A stretch of DNA of 41,586 nt from Bacteroidota bacterium (GTDB lineage: Bacteria; Bacteroidota; Bacteroidia; NS11-12g; UBA955). The notes under the pieces were generated by a model, which saw only the letters and a program-made list of their open reading frames with translations, was not told the DNA's origin and made no database searches. The stretch's first letter is position 1. Each line of letters starts with the position of its first letter. The position numbers and the translations under genes were made by a program. Positions 7,212-15,353 of this stretch are shown piece by piece. The stretch covers positions 1-41,586 of the forward strand of contig CANFXY010000004.1 of NCBI GenBank assembly GCA_947451105.1, read 5' to 3'.

Positions 7212-10200
7212 TTACGGAGAACTAATCATTTTATTTTTTGGTTTTGATCTCCCTTTTGGTTTTGGCTTATCAACTTTACCGGTATGAATTAAACTGCTCC
7301 CGTTTATCATTGTAACAAAGCTTCCATCATTCCTAATTTTTAGGTTGCCAACCTGTTCTATGCTCTTTCCTTTAGGAGCAGCTTTGGACCATTTTCGAGC
7401 ATTTGAAGTGGCCATTTCTTGATAAGCTGATTCATGACCATCCCACGGTCCTCCAATAAAAAAATCACTAAACAAGCTTGCTCCAAGATATGACTCTCCT
7501 TGATTTCCATATACATTTCTTTTTGTTAGATCAGCAAATTTTTGAATATATTTATCCCCTCCAATTTGATGTGCTGCTGTAAAACAACCAAGTAGAATTA
7601 TATTCCCTGACTCTAATAAATTATTTCCTAAATCCTCTAAAGTTTTAGCTAATAAAACGCTTTCAGAATAGTAGTAATTGCCAATTCCTTGAGCAGAATA
7701 AGTATAAATTCCATGCCCAACAATATACATATTATTGTATGTTTTTCCACTTGTATTTAATTGAATATTTAAATTTTCGATATTGTCTACAACAAGTACA
7801 TCAATATTAGAATTATTCATTGCAGCTTGATAAGCATTATAAAATGTCCCACCTACTTTGGAATCACTTTCACTAAACACTGTTATAGATTTTGCAGTTT
7901 CACCTAGTGGTTTTGCAAAACCCACTGAATCACCGTTTTGGTCAACGAATACAATTGGATTATTTAGAAAGCAAGAATATCCACTTACACCTCTTAAAGA
8001 CTTTGGATCGATGTTAAACCTCCTGCCCAATCGGCTATCGAACTGCCAATATTCTGCAGTATACGAATTATCTTCTCCTGATACTTCATTATCTTTTTCT
8101 TGCCCATTAAACCCAAACCTATATTTACTCGTATCTGCCCCGTCAGAGTAGGCATATTGAAGTTCTGGTATGGAACTTCCGATATTACTATAACTTCGGC
8201 TAACATCAGTGTCGTAAGGGCCAAAGAATTTAATGTAGATGTCTAAGGATTTTTGAAAATACTCTATAGCTTTCGAATATATTTTTTCTCCACTCCATAT
8301 TTTTCCAATTTGTTCGTAATCAAAAGCTACATTTGGATGTTCAATTCCCCAAAATTTCATATCAATTGCCAAGGATTTTTCGGCATACTCCATTGCCAAT
8401 AAATATTCTCCTTTATGATACATTGCACTACCTATCATGTAGTTTGAAACCGATAATTCAGGGTGCACATTACCTAATAGTTTTGCTTTAATATCAAAGC
8501 TTATAAGGTAATTTTCTAATGCATTTTTATAAGTTCCTCTGGCTTCCCATAGACTTCCTATGCTTTCATAGGCGTCAGCTACAAAAATATTTTCTGGCCC
8601 ATAGGTTTTTAAGCGAATCACTAAGGATTTTTGAAGAAATTCCATGGCCATGTCGTATTTATCTTGCCTTTTTAGATTTTTTCCAATTTGCCCATAAGAA
8701 TATGAGATTTTAGGATGTTCAGTACCCAACGATTTTATTTTAATATCTAAGGATTTTTGAAATAGGTCAATAGCCTTACTAATGTTTCCAAAATTGGATT
8801 CAAGAACTCCGATGCAGTCCATTATTTGAAAATCATTTTGCATGATTTCTAGATTAAAATCTAATTTATTAAAGTGTTTTAATGCCTCCTCTTTTTCAAA
8901 AAGATGAATGGCCATTAATCCTAACATGATCGCTTCCTTGCAATCAAATTTATTTAGCGGCATTAATTCACTAAGAAAATCTTTCCGAATAACATGCAAC
9001 TGCAATTCTTCCAACTGCTTATCCAATTTCAACAAAGCCTTCCAATCATTTTCCGTAGGATTTTCTAATATTTTTTCAATTAGTTTTTTGCTGCCAAATG
9101 ACTTTAAATACAAGAGCAAAGGGTTGATGCATAAGTCTATGCCTTCTGTTCCAGAATCTATTAATTCAACAATAAGGCTGATGTCTTCCATTAAAGCCCT
9201 TTCAGATAAGTAATATTCTATGCCGCCCTTGTGAAGCTTGTTTTTGTCTTTTAAAATGGTGTTTATAAAGGCTAACTCAATTTTGTCTTCCTCATTTTGG
9301 AGTTTTTGCCCCAATACATACAACAATGCGCCCTCAACGGTAAAAGCAATGCAGGCGTTTAAGTCTTTCGTGTAACGGCTGATCCAACCTAGGTTTTTTA
9401 ATCTTGGGTAGGGTGAATTGATGTTGTCAGAAACCAGATAATCTTTAAGTGTTTCGTTTTTCAATACATCATCCAGGAACAATTCGTTTTCGCCTTTCTC
9501 CCAAATTTTATTTGCCAATAAGTTAAAAAATATTTGCTCATCTTCAGTGAAGGTTTTTAACCAGTCTTTCCATATATTTAAATGCAGTATGCCTTTTTTC
9601 GGTAAGGACTTTCCATTGTATATTTCTAAAAATATGCGGAGTACTAAGGGGTTGCTAATTTGGTTGTACAGCCCGCGGTCAAAGCTTGCGATGTCATCAA
9701 ATTTGAACTGCGGCTTAAACCTAGACTTGTCCTTGCTGGTGTATTTGTCCCAAGCGGCGTTTAATTCCTTCATGTTCAAAGGGGTTAACCAATTGGCATA
9801 AGCACTTAGGCCTTCTTCGTTCTCGCTTTTTTCTCCGTAAATTTTTTGTAAATCTTCTTCTGATAGGGCATAACGGTTTAAATCCGCTTTTGAATTGGCT
9901 CTGCTGCTGACCACAAATTTTAAACTTCCCGCCTCAAACAACTTCGAAAGTTCTATAATTTCAGTCCAAAGATCCTCTGCATTGTGTGCCTCATTCAGAC
10001 CATCAATCAAAATAAAACAAGGTTCATTTTGAGTGCCTGCAATATTTGTATAGGTTCTTAATTCAGAGGCAAGATCAATATTTAGCAAATAAGCAATCTG
10101 CTCTTTAATTGTTGGCTTTTCCATTCGCCCAGCCCGTATAAGTAGGCTGGGTAAATTCCTTTCATGGTATTGCTTTTGAATTTCTACCAAAAGATTTGTT

Positions 10201-11408
10201 TTTCCGCTTCCCGCCTCCGCAGAAATAAAGAAAATACTTGCCCTGGCGCCTATCCATTCTCTGAGTTTTATTTCAATGTCCTCACGGTGCACATAAATAC
10301 CGGGCAGCACTTTTTTTTCTGCCAGCAAGGTGTCGTTTAGCAACTTATTTTCTTCTGCAATTCTTGTTAAGAAAACCTCTTTGGTAAAGGTCTCTGGCGA
10401 ATATGGAACTTCTTTCTGTTTGTTGCGCAAAAGCAAATTCAGCTTTTCAAGGATCTTGCCAGAGCTTTGTTTTTCAGTGCCTTCAGGACTGAAGAACTTT
10501 ATGGTCTTACCGGTATAGGACTCATAAGCTAAAATTTGTTCTTTGTCTTCCTTCGCCAAAGACACTTCTCCAGGGACAACAAAGAATGGCAATACATCAA
10601 GCGTCTCACCCTTTGGATTGGTAAGCCATACACTTCCACTTTCTTGCTGCTTGCTTTCATAGATCTTAATTTCGGATGAATGCAATAAATAGGTTTCACC
10701 ATGCTCATGCTTGCTCATGGCATAATCCGATGCGAAGGCCATTTGCTCCAATAGATGTCTAAAAATAGGGAAGTATTCCTCCCAAAGTTTCAGGCAAGAA
10801 TGTTCATCTAAGGTTAAACCATGTCCCAAATAACGGTTGCGAAAATTAATAAGCATACCAATTGCTGTTGCTTCTTGCTTTTTTAATTGGACATCGCCAT
10901 TGGCATCTATGAATTCAATTTCTCCGTTGTATAATTTTCTTTTTTTACCTGTTTCAATGGCCTCATAATAGCTGTTTAATTCAGGGCAGAAAAACGCATG
11001 CTCTGTTTCGTTTAGATATTTAAGTGTTTCACGCACAAATAAATTCCATGTTCCAAATGAAGGTTCTGCAATGCTTTGCTGAAATAAGGCTACCATGCGT
11101 TTGTCTTTCAATGGGCTATTGAAAAATTCTGAGGCACTTAAGAGTCCCAAATACTTTAAGTAGTTTAAGAAAGTGTCTTTAAACAGGTTGATTTTAGTCC
11201 ATGGGTGTTTTTCCAATAAGGTGCGCTTTAAAGGATAGGCAATAACATAGGGCAAAGCCGCAATCAATGCTTCATCTTCATCAGACAATTCATTACTTTC
11301 AATGAGTTCAATTAGTGCCTGGGCACAAACCGGACAATTCATGGCAGCCGGAAATGCAGCTTTGGAAATGGCAATGGCACAGGTGGGGTTTTGGCAAATA
11401 AATTTCAT
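7212..11408 (-). CDS. Zinc ribbon-HEPN-like-STAND NTPase-TPR protein fused to an RHS-caspase tip
   Basis: 1398 aa from ATG 11408; a TTG six codons upstream is possible. Domains: Cys5/10/25/28 zinc-ribbon-like pair; helical HEPN-like domain with Arg190-Asn-x4-His196 (NFRNRYLGHG); a beta-rich segment (~240-310, LDVLPFFVVPGE); STAND/NACHT-type NTPase with Walker A AEAGSGKT at ~397-404 and Walker B CFILIDGLNEA around Asp469; post-NTPase winged-helix/helical domain (~610-700); and kinesin-light-chain-like TPRs (~855-1075). At ~1077 the TPR phrase SRSYSNIG runs into GSSIPELQYAYSDG, the RHS-tip junction. RHS core (YRFGFNGQEKD, FDSRLGRRFNIDP, LNNPIVFVDQNGD) continues to ~1160. A caspase-like domain follows with His1232 (YIVGHGIY) and Cys1275 (ILLGCFTAAH). 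The frame is continuous through the junction. STAND proteins are intracellular switches; RHS tips are usually exported, so this chimera is unusual. Confidence 0.85.
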   Translation of the reverse strand: MKFICQNPTCAIAISKAAFPAAMNCPVCAQALIELIESNELSDEDEALIAALPYVIAYPLKRTLLEKHPWTKINLFKDTFLNYLKYLGLLSASEFFNSPLKDKRMVALFQQSIAEPSFGTWNLFVRETLKYLNETEHAFFCPELNSYYEAIETGKKRKLYNGEIEFIDANGDVQLKKQEATAIGMLINFRNRYLGHGLTLDEHSCLKLWEEYFPIFRHLLEQMAFASDYAMSKHEHGETYLLHSSEIKIYESKQQESGSVWLTNPKGETLDVLPFFVVPGEVSLAKEDKEQILAYESYTGKTIKFFSPEGTEKQSSGKILEKLNLLLRNKQKEVPYSPETFTKEVFLTRIAEENKLLNDTLLAEKKVLPGIYVHREDIEIKLREWIGARASIFFISAEAGSGKTNLLVEIQKQYHERNLPSLLIRAGRMEKPTIKEQIAYLLNIDLASELRTYTNIAGTQNEPCFILIDGLNEAHNAEDLWTEIIELSKLFEAGSLKFVVSSRANSKADLNRYALSEEDLQKIYGEKSENEEGLSAYANWLTPLNMKELNAAWDKYTSKDKSRFKPQFKFDDIASFDRGLYNQISNPLVLRIFLEIYNGKSLPKKGILHLNIWKDWLKTFTEDEQIFFNLLANKIWEKGENELFLDDVLKNETLKDYLVSDNINSPYPRLKNLGWISRYTKDLNACIAFTVEGALLYVLGQKLQNEEDKIELAFINTILKDKNKLHKGGIEYYLSERALMEDISLIVELIDSGTEGIDLCINPLLLYLKSFGSKKLIEKILENPTENDWKALLKLDKQLEELQLHVIRKDFLSELMPLNKFDCKEAIMLGLMAIHLFEKEEALKHFNKLDFNLEIMQNDFQIMDCIGVLESNFGNISKAIDLFQKSLDIKIKSLGTEHPKISYSYGQIGKNLKRQDKYDMAMEFLQKSLVIRLKTYGPENIFVADAYESIGSLWEARGTYKNALENYLISFDIKAKLLGNVHPELSVSNYMIGSAMYHKGEYLLAMEYAEKSLAIDMKFWGIEHPNVAFDYEQIGKIWSGEKIYSKAIEYFQKSLDIYIKFFGPYDTDVSRSYSNIGSSIPELQYAYSDGADTSKYRFGFNGQEKDNEVSGEDNSYTAEYWQFDSRLGRRFNIDPKSLRGVSGYSCFLNNPIVFVDQNGDSVGFAKPLGETAKSITVFSESDSKVGGTFYNAYQAAMNNSNIDVLVVDNIENLNIQLNTSGKTYNNMYIVGHGIYTYSAQGIGNYYYSESVLLAKTLEDLGNNLLESGNIILLGCFTAAHQIGGDKYIQKFADLTKRNVYGNQGESYLGASLFSDFFIGGPWDGHESAYQEMATSNARKWSKAAPKGKSIEQVGNLKIRNDGSFVTMINGSSLIHTGKVDKPKPKGRSKPKNKMISSP

Positions 11409-11713
11409 GGTTTTGATGCGAAACAATTATAATAGAAATATTTCAGTAAATTTAAATTCAAGCTACTTAATTTAATATTTATTAATATTCTAATGTATAC
11501 ATTTTTGTTGAAGGCTAAAGTTTTTTCAATGAAAGAGGCGTTTGCCTCAATGAAGTTTAACTTTAAAACCATGAAAGAGCTTTTCCCTTAAAATAAAATC
11601 CCCTTCAACCCTTCCTTTATCTCTATTCTTCATTGAATATTTTTTAATATTTAAAATAAGAGTCCTATATTGCCAACAGATATTAAAATAAAGCCTTAAA
11701 GGCAAGCATTATT
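11409..11713. other. Divergent intergenic region with hairpin
   Basis: This 305-bp region separates the STAND-RHS gene from the plus-strand membrane operon and should hold both promoters, though no convincing -33/-7 pair was found. It contains a perfect GAGGC/GCCTC hairpin at 11535-11548 and a 32-codon ORF, listed separately. Confidence 0.4.
11493..11591 (+). CDS. Small hypothetical ORF (32 aa, basic/hydrophobic)
   Basis: ATG 11493 to TAA 11591 encodes MYTFLLKAKVFSMKEAFASM followed by a Lys/Phe-rich end. It repeats the MKEx(A/L)F pattern, which would make an amphipathic basic helix. It lies inside a divergent promoter region next to conflict genes. It may be a regulatory leader peptide, a small toxin, or chance. 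Confidence 0.2.
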   Translation: MYTFLLKAKVFSMKEAFASMKFNFKTMKELFP

Positions 11714-12787
11714 TTGGCTAGAAATCAATCATTTCAACAAAGAAACTTAGGGAAGGATCCTTTATCAAACGATAAAAACAAGGGTTGTTTTAGTTCGTTT
11801 GGAACGGTCATGTGGATTTTCTTGTTGGCTTATACATTTTCTAAATCCATGCCGGTGTTTTATTTGTTGTTGGCGGTGTCCATTTTATGGGGAATAACCC
11901 GTTTCTTTTTTAAAAATGTTTTAGGCAGAATATTAACTTTTGTTTTAATTATTTTCTTAGGTGTGTATGCCTTGTCTTTTGTGTTTAAAAAGGGTAAGGA
12001 ACTTGTTCCTGAGGAATCCAACAGTGGCATTATTAGGGTTGATCCGCCGCGAATGGGCAAGATAAAACCGGGAACAAATGAGCGGGATTTGTTGAGTGAT
12101 AAATACTTCAGTTGGTATGATTTTTCAAACAGCAATTACCAAGCAGATTATTCGACCTCTAATTTTTCGTTTATTGCTTCTCAAGAAAAACATCAAGAAA
12201 TAGCATCGTCTATTAATGCTTCAAATAGCATAGAATACTTTAACCAAGTTTACCTTGGCTTGAATAAATACGACAGCAAAAAAATGAACACCTTGGTGGA
12301 TTTATTTAGGGATTCAGCTAAAAAAATGAATCTATCTACCTTGCAATTGGCGGAGATGGTGACCACCTTTGTTCAACAAATTCCTTATGTGTTGGTGCAC
12401 GATGGAACTTGTGAAGTGGCCTCTAAAGAAGCTGAGTTTATGAAAGACTATCATGAAGCGGGCAATCCTTGTTTGGCCAATATCCCTGCTGGTGTTCAAT
12501 CGCCATACGAGTTCATTCACAACCTAAAAGGCGATTGCGATACGCGCACTTTGCTCGCCTTTACCATATTAAAGAAATTAAAAATCCCAGCATCCATTTG
12601 GGTAAGCGAGGCCTATGGGCACAGCATACTTGGTATCGGTTTGCCTTTTGCCAGCGGCTTTCACAAAGAAGTAGCGGGCGTAAACCATTACTCGGCAGAA
12701 TTAACCGCCAGGTGCAGAATCGGTTTTGTCAGCCCGGAGCAAAACGAAGAAAGCAATTGGGATATCGCATTGTACTATCAACCTTAA
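11714..12787 (+). CDS. Membrane-anchored transglutaminase-like cysteine protein
   Basis: 357 aa, TTG start; no in-frame ATG lies nearby upstream. Residues ~25-80 form two or three hydrophobic segments (VMWIFLLAYTF, FYLLLAVSILWG, ILTFVLIIFLGVYAL). The C-terminal ~200 residues resemble the transglutaminase/papain-like fold: helix LAEMVTTFVQQIPYV, then Cys275 in LKGDCDTRTLLAF, and His303 in EAYGHSILGIG, the expected Cys-His order. Such domains act as proteases, cross-linking enzymes or inactive binding modules. The gene starts a plus-strand cluster, with only 3 nt to the next gene. It sits between STAND loci, suggesting a conflict or stress role, but the substrate is unknown. Confidence 0.65.
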   Translation: MARNQSFQQRNLGKDPLSNDKNKGCFSSFGTVMWIFLLAYTFSKSMPVFYLLLAVSILWGITRFFFKNVLGRILTFVLIIFLGVYALSFVFKKGKELVPEESNSGIIRVDPPRMGKIKPGTNERDLLSDKYFSWYDFSNSNYQADYSTSNFSFIASQEKHQEIASSINASNSIEYFNQVYLGLNKYDSKKMNTLVDLFRDSAKKMNLSTLQLAEMVTTFVQQIPYVLVHDGTCEVASKEAEFMKDYHEAGNPCLANIPAGVQSPYEFIHNLKGDCDTRTLLAFTILKKLKIPASIWVSEAYGHSILGIGLPFASGFHKEVAGVNHYSAELTARCRIGFVSPEQNEESNWDIALYYQP

Positions 12788-12790
12788 AAT

Positions 12791-13297
12791 ATGAAATTAA
12801 TCATTATAATTCAAGTCGTTTTGGCCTTTGTTATAGGCATCGGATCCTTGTTTGTTCTTTACCGTTTGTTAAACAATTATATTCGTAAAAAATCTGAAAT
12901 TTCAGAGACCAATACGGCTTTTGCTGTCTTTCAAGTGGGTATACTATTGTCTGGATCTTTAATCATGTCTTCCGTTGTCAATCCTGCGGTGAATGCCATT
13001 CGTTTCTTGAACCAAGAGGAGATTATCAATGTTCAGAGTTGTGTAACTTCCTTGGTTTATGTTGCGATGTTTGTTGTTATTGGAATCATATGCACCATTA
13101 TGGTTATAGCCGGAGGCGTATTTACTTTTTTTCAACTTACCCAGGTGAATGAATGGGATGAAATTAAACAAAACAACATTCCCACTTCTCTTATATCAGC
13201 GGCAATCATCGTTGGGCTTTCTTTGATTATGGATGAGTATGTTGGTCACTTGTGTGAGGCCTTAATACCTTATCCTGACGTACTTCAAATTCGATAA
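12791..13297 (+). CDS. DUF350-like four-TM membrane protein
   Basis: 168 aa with four hydrophobic helices: IIIIQVVLAFVIGIGSLFVL, FQVGILLSGSLIMSSVV, VYVAMFVVIGIICTIMVIAG and TSLISAAIIVGLSLIMD. The NTAFAVFQVGILLSG segment resembles the conserved NxAvAi..aG motif of DUF350 proteins. The gene starts 3 nt after the transglutaminase-like gene, so the pair is almost surely co-translated. Its function is unknown; DUF350 proteins are inner-membrane proteins often found beside spermidine-synthase-like or stress genes. Confidence 0.6.
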   Translation: MKLIIIIQVVLAFVIGIGSLFVLYRLLNNYIRKKSEISETNTAFAVFQVGILLSGSLIMSSVVNPAVNAIRFLNQEEIINVQSCVTSLVYVAMFVVIGIICTIMVIAGGVFTFFQLTQVNEWDEIKQNNIPTSLISAAIIVGLSLIMDEYVGHLCEALIPYPDVLQIR

Positions 13298-13301
13298 ATT
13301 T

Positions 13302-13324
13302 GCAGAGACGCTTACCGCGTGGTA
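13302..13324. repeat. Short palindromic hairpin (ACGC-5nt-GCGT)
   Basis: GAGACGCTTACCGCGTGGTACC contains a small hairpin with ACGC at 13308-13311 and GCGT at 13317-13320, shortly after the DUF350-like gene. GAGACGC palindromes occur as dispersed repeats in some genomes; alternatively it is a weak attenuator between the two gene pairs. Confidence 0.3.
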
Positions 13325-13387
13325 CCAATCAAAACATTTTATTACAGTTATTCAACAGGTTTAATGGTAAATCTATAAATTCACAAT

Positions 13388-14752
13388 ATGAAAATAAATA
13401 AATCAATCATAAAGATTGTAGGGCTTCTCGGCGATTTTAATAAAAAGTCTGCCCGCGTAAAATACAATCAATTCATTAATAATGGTTACAAAAGAGAATT
13501 GTTACCAGAACTAAATAATAGTAAAGAAGAGGCTGGGAGCAAGCGGTTTTTTAAAAATACATTTTACCCGGAATTCAGAGATATGATGTATCTTGGGCAA
13601 ACAGATTCTGAAGAAAAAAGATTTTCTAACAATAAGTCTTTTATTATTGATCTAGACTTTAAATCTGGGGAAATCTTAACAACGTATTCACTAAAAATTA
13701 TAAAATCTGAAATCTATGTTTTTGAAGGACATATTGGTTTATTTTCTGTTTCTGTTGAGATAATCCCAAATTATAATCCAATCAAGTCTGAATTAAATGA
13801 AGGCTCTAAAATTACAATCGATGATGCCAGCAATGTAACATCAAAATTAAGGCTTTTCGATACTGTAATTAAATATGAAAGCCGAGACTATGTCTGGTCT
13901 CAGTGGATTAGCGAATTTGTACTATGTGGTACGGAATTAGAAAGTAAGGATGGCAGTATAGTAAAGGCCGATGAGTTTTCAGGCTCAAAATTTAAATTAT
14001 ACACTGTGTATGAACTTGACGATCTTCCTGATAACAATTTGTTGTTCGATCTTGGAACATGTTCAAGGCTTGGTTCTTCTGCAGGCGTATATTCAAATGC
14101 CGTGCCCCATGAGTCTTACTACAAACGGATAATGAAAAAAAATAAGATTTCTGTCTTTCAAAATTGGGAGGCCTTGTGCCTTTTTGACACTTTCACCTGC
14201 ATAGGAAATGGGCAAATTTTAGAGAAAAGTTATGTTAGTTGGGATGAAACCTATTTTAAAATATATTTATATAGGTTGTTTTTTAAGTACAATTTGTACC
14301 GCTACAATTCGGAAATTTTTGAAGACAAACACAGCGCAATTAAAGTAAGAGATCAATTTGTTGATTTTTTAAACCGTTACGAGATTAGCCATATTTCTTT
14401 TAATTTTCTTCCCAATGAAATTTATTCTAAAATAGGTGAGGCTTTGGAATTGGAAGTTGAATTGGAAAAGTTTAAAACTAGAATCAATAATCTTTCCGAT
14501 AAAATTCAGGAAGAAAGGGAGTCAAAAACCAATATCCTATTACAGATTGTGACTGTGCTTGGCGGGATTTCTTCTGTGGGCCCAATATTGGATGGTGTTG
14601 ACCATTTCAAAGAACAAATTGGTTTTTCATCATTGGTATTCTATGCTATAACTACTGTTTTAATTCTGCTTGTTGGCATTGGTGTTTTGTATTTTATAGT
14701 CCCTCATGAATTGAAAAAAGTATGGAGAAAAATCAAATCTATATTCCGATAG
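13388..14752 (+). CDS. Unknown protein with C-terminal coiled coil and two TM helices (CorA-like layout)
   Basis: 454 aa. The first ~355 residues are mixed alpha/beta and unrecognised. Residues ~355-385 form a coiled coil (ELEVELEKFKTRINNLSDKI), then two hydrophobic helices at ~390-410 and ~420-442, ending in a basic tail (KKVWRKIKSIFR). A coiled coil leading into two C-terminal TM helices is the layout of CorA-like proteins, but the GMN signature of Mg2+ channels is absent, so transport cannot be claimed. CorA-like proteins occur as membrane effectors in conflict systems. The next gene overlaps its 3' end by 31 bp, implying coupling. Confidence 0.5.
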   Translation: MKINKSIIKIVGLLGDFNKKSARVKYNQFINNGYKRELLPELNNSKEEAGSKRFFKNTFYPEFRDMMYLGQTDSEEKRFSNNKSFIIDLDFKSGEILTTYSLKIIKSEIYVFEGHIGLFSVSVEIIPNYNPIKSELNEGSKITIDDASNVTSKLRLFDTVIKYESRDYVWSQWISEFVLCGTELESKDGSIVKADEFSGSKFKLYTVYELDDLPDNNLLFDLGTCSRLGSSAGVYSNAVPHESYYKRIMKKNKISVFQNWEALCLFDTFTCIGNGQILEKSYVSWDETYFKIYLYRLFFKYNLYRYNSEIFEDKHSAIKVRDQFVDFLNRYEISHISFNFLPNEIYSKIGEALELEVELEKFKTRINNLSDKIQEERESKTNILLQIVTVLGGISSVGPILDGVDHFKEQIGFSSLVFYAITTVLILLVGIGVLYFIVPHELKKVWRKIKSIFR

Positions 14753-15279
14753 AAGCGGAGTTTCATATGCTCAGGCATTTTGAACTATGTTCAGCAAAAA
14801 GCTTGGATAGAATCCGTGTGCAATACACTCAAGAACAAATTGACACAGAAATGACCCAAATTGGTTCTCGATTTTACCACAGTTTTGCCACCGATATACC
14901 GTCAATATTAGAGCATGTCTTTGCAGGTGTTTTTAATCAAAAAACGGGCAATAATGGCAATGTGATTTTGTCGCTCCAAACCGACACCCAAGTTGGCGAG
15001 CATGGGGTAGCGGAAATGGATACCTTAACCCAAGCGCAAAAAGATAAAATCTCCTTGCAAAGCAACAGGGGTTTGCAATTGATGCACCTAGAAGTTGATC
15101 AATTGCCACCCACCAATGCCTATGTGCTTATATTAAAGCCTATAGAAAACGGATACAATTTCATCACCGCTTTCCCTGGTGATGAAGGTATGCCTTTGCC
15201 CTACGAAACCCTGCCGGAAGACTTTAGGAAAGCGTGCAAAGCATATTGGGATAGGCATGTGTTTTTGGATAAAATTTAA
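14722..15279 (+). CDS. Unknown small protein, possibly nuclease-like
   Basis: 185 aa from ATG 14722, which overlaps the preceding gene by 31 bp; a later ATG at 14767 would avoid the overlap. It has no signal peptide or TM segment. The C-terminal strand pair AYVLILKPIENGYNFITAFP resembles the last strands of BECR-fold (RelE/EndoU/colicin-type) RNases, where a hydrophobic strand plus T-A-x-P is common, but catalytic residues cannot be assigned with confidence. It is the last gene of the plus-strand cluster and converges on the TPR genes. Confidence 0.5.
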   Translation: MEKNQIYIPIEAEFHMLRHFELCSAKSLDRIRVQYTQEQIDTEMTQIGSRFYHSFATDIPSILEHVFAGVFNQKTGNNGNVILSLQTDTQVGEHGVAEMDTLTQAQKDKISLQSNRGLQLMHLEVDQLPPTNAYVLILKPIENGYNFITAFPGDEGMPLPYETLPEDFRKACKAYWDRHVFLDKI

Positions 15280-15353
15280 TTTCAAATAATTAATAGATGA
15301 AGTTTGGATGGTTTGTGTATTGCCACAATACCAAATTCTTAGGTCCAATTTTA

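Noticed and set aside
7858..8151. Plus-strand ORF of 97 aa, and a minus-strand ORF at 7994-8224
   Set aside because: Both lie inside the STAND-RHS gene in other frames and have no recognisable domain; the RHS core is read cleanly in the main frame.
12469..12888. Plus-strand 139-aa ORF
   Set aside because: It overlaps the transglutaminase-like domain in another frame and lacks any motif.
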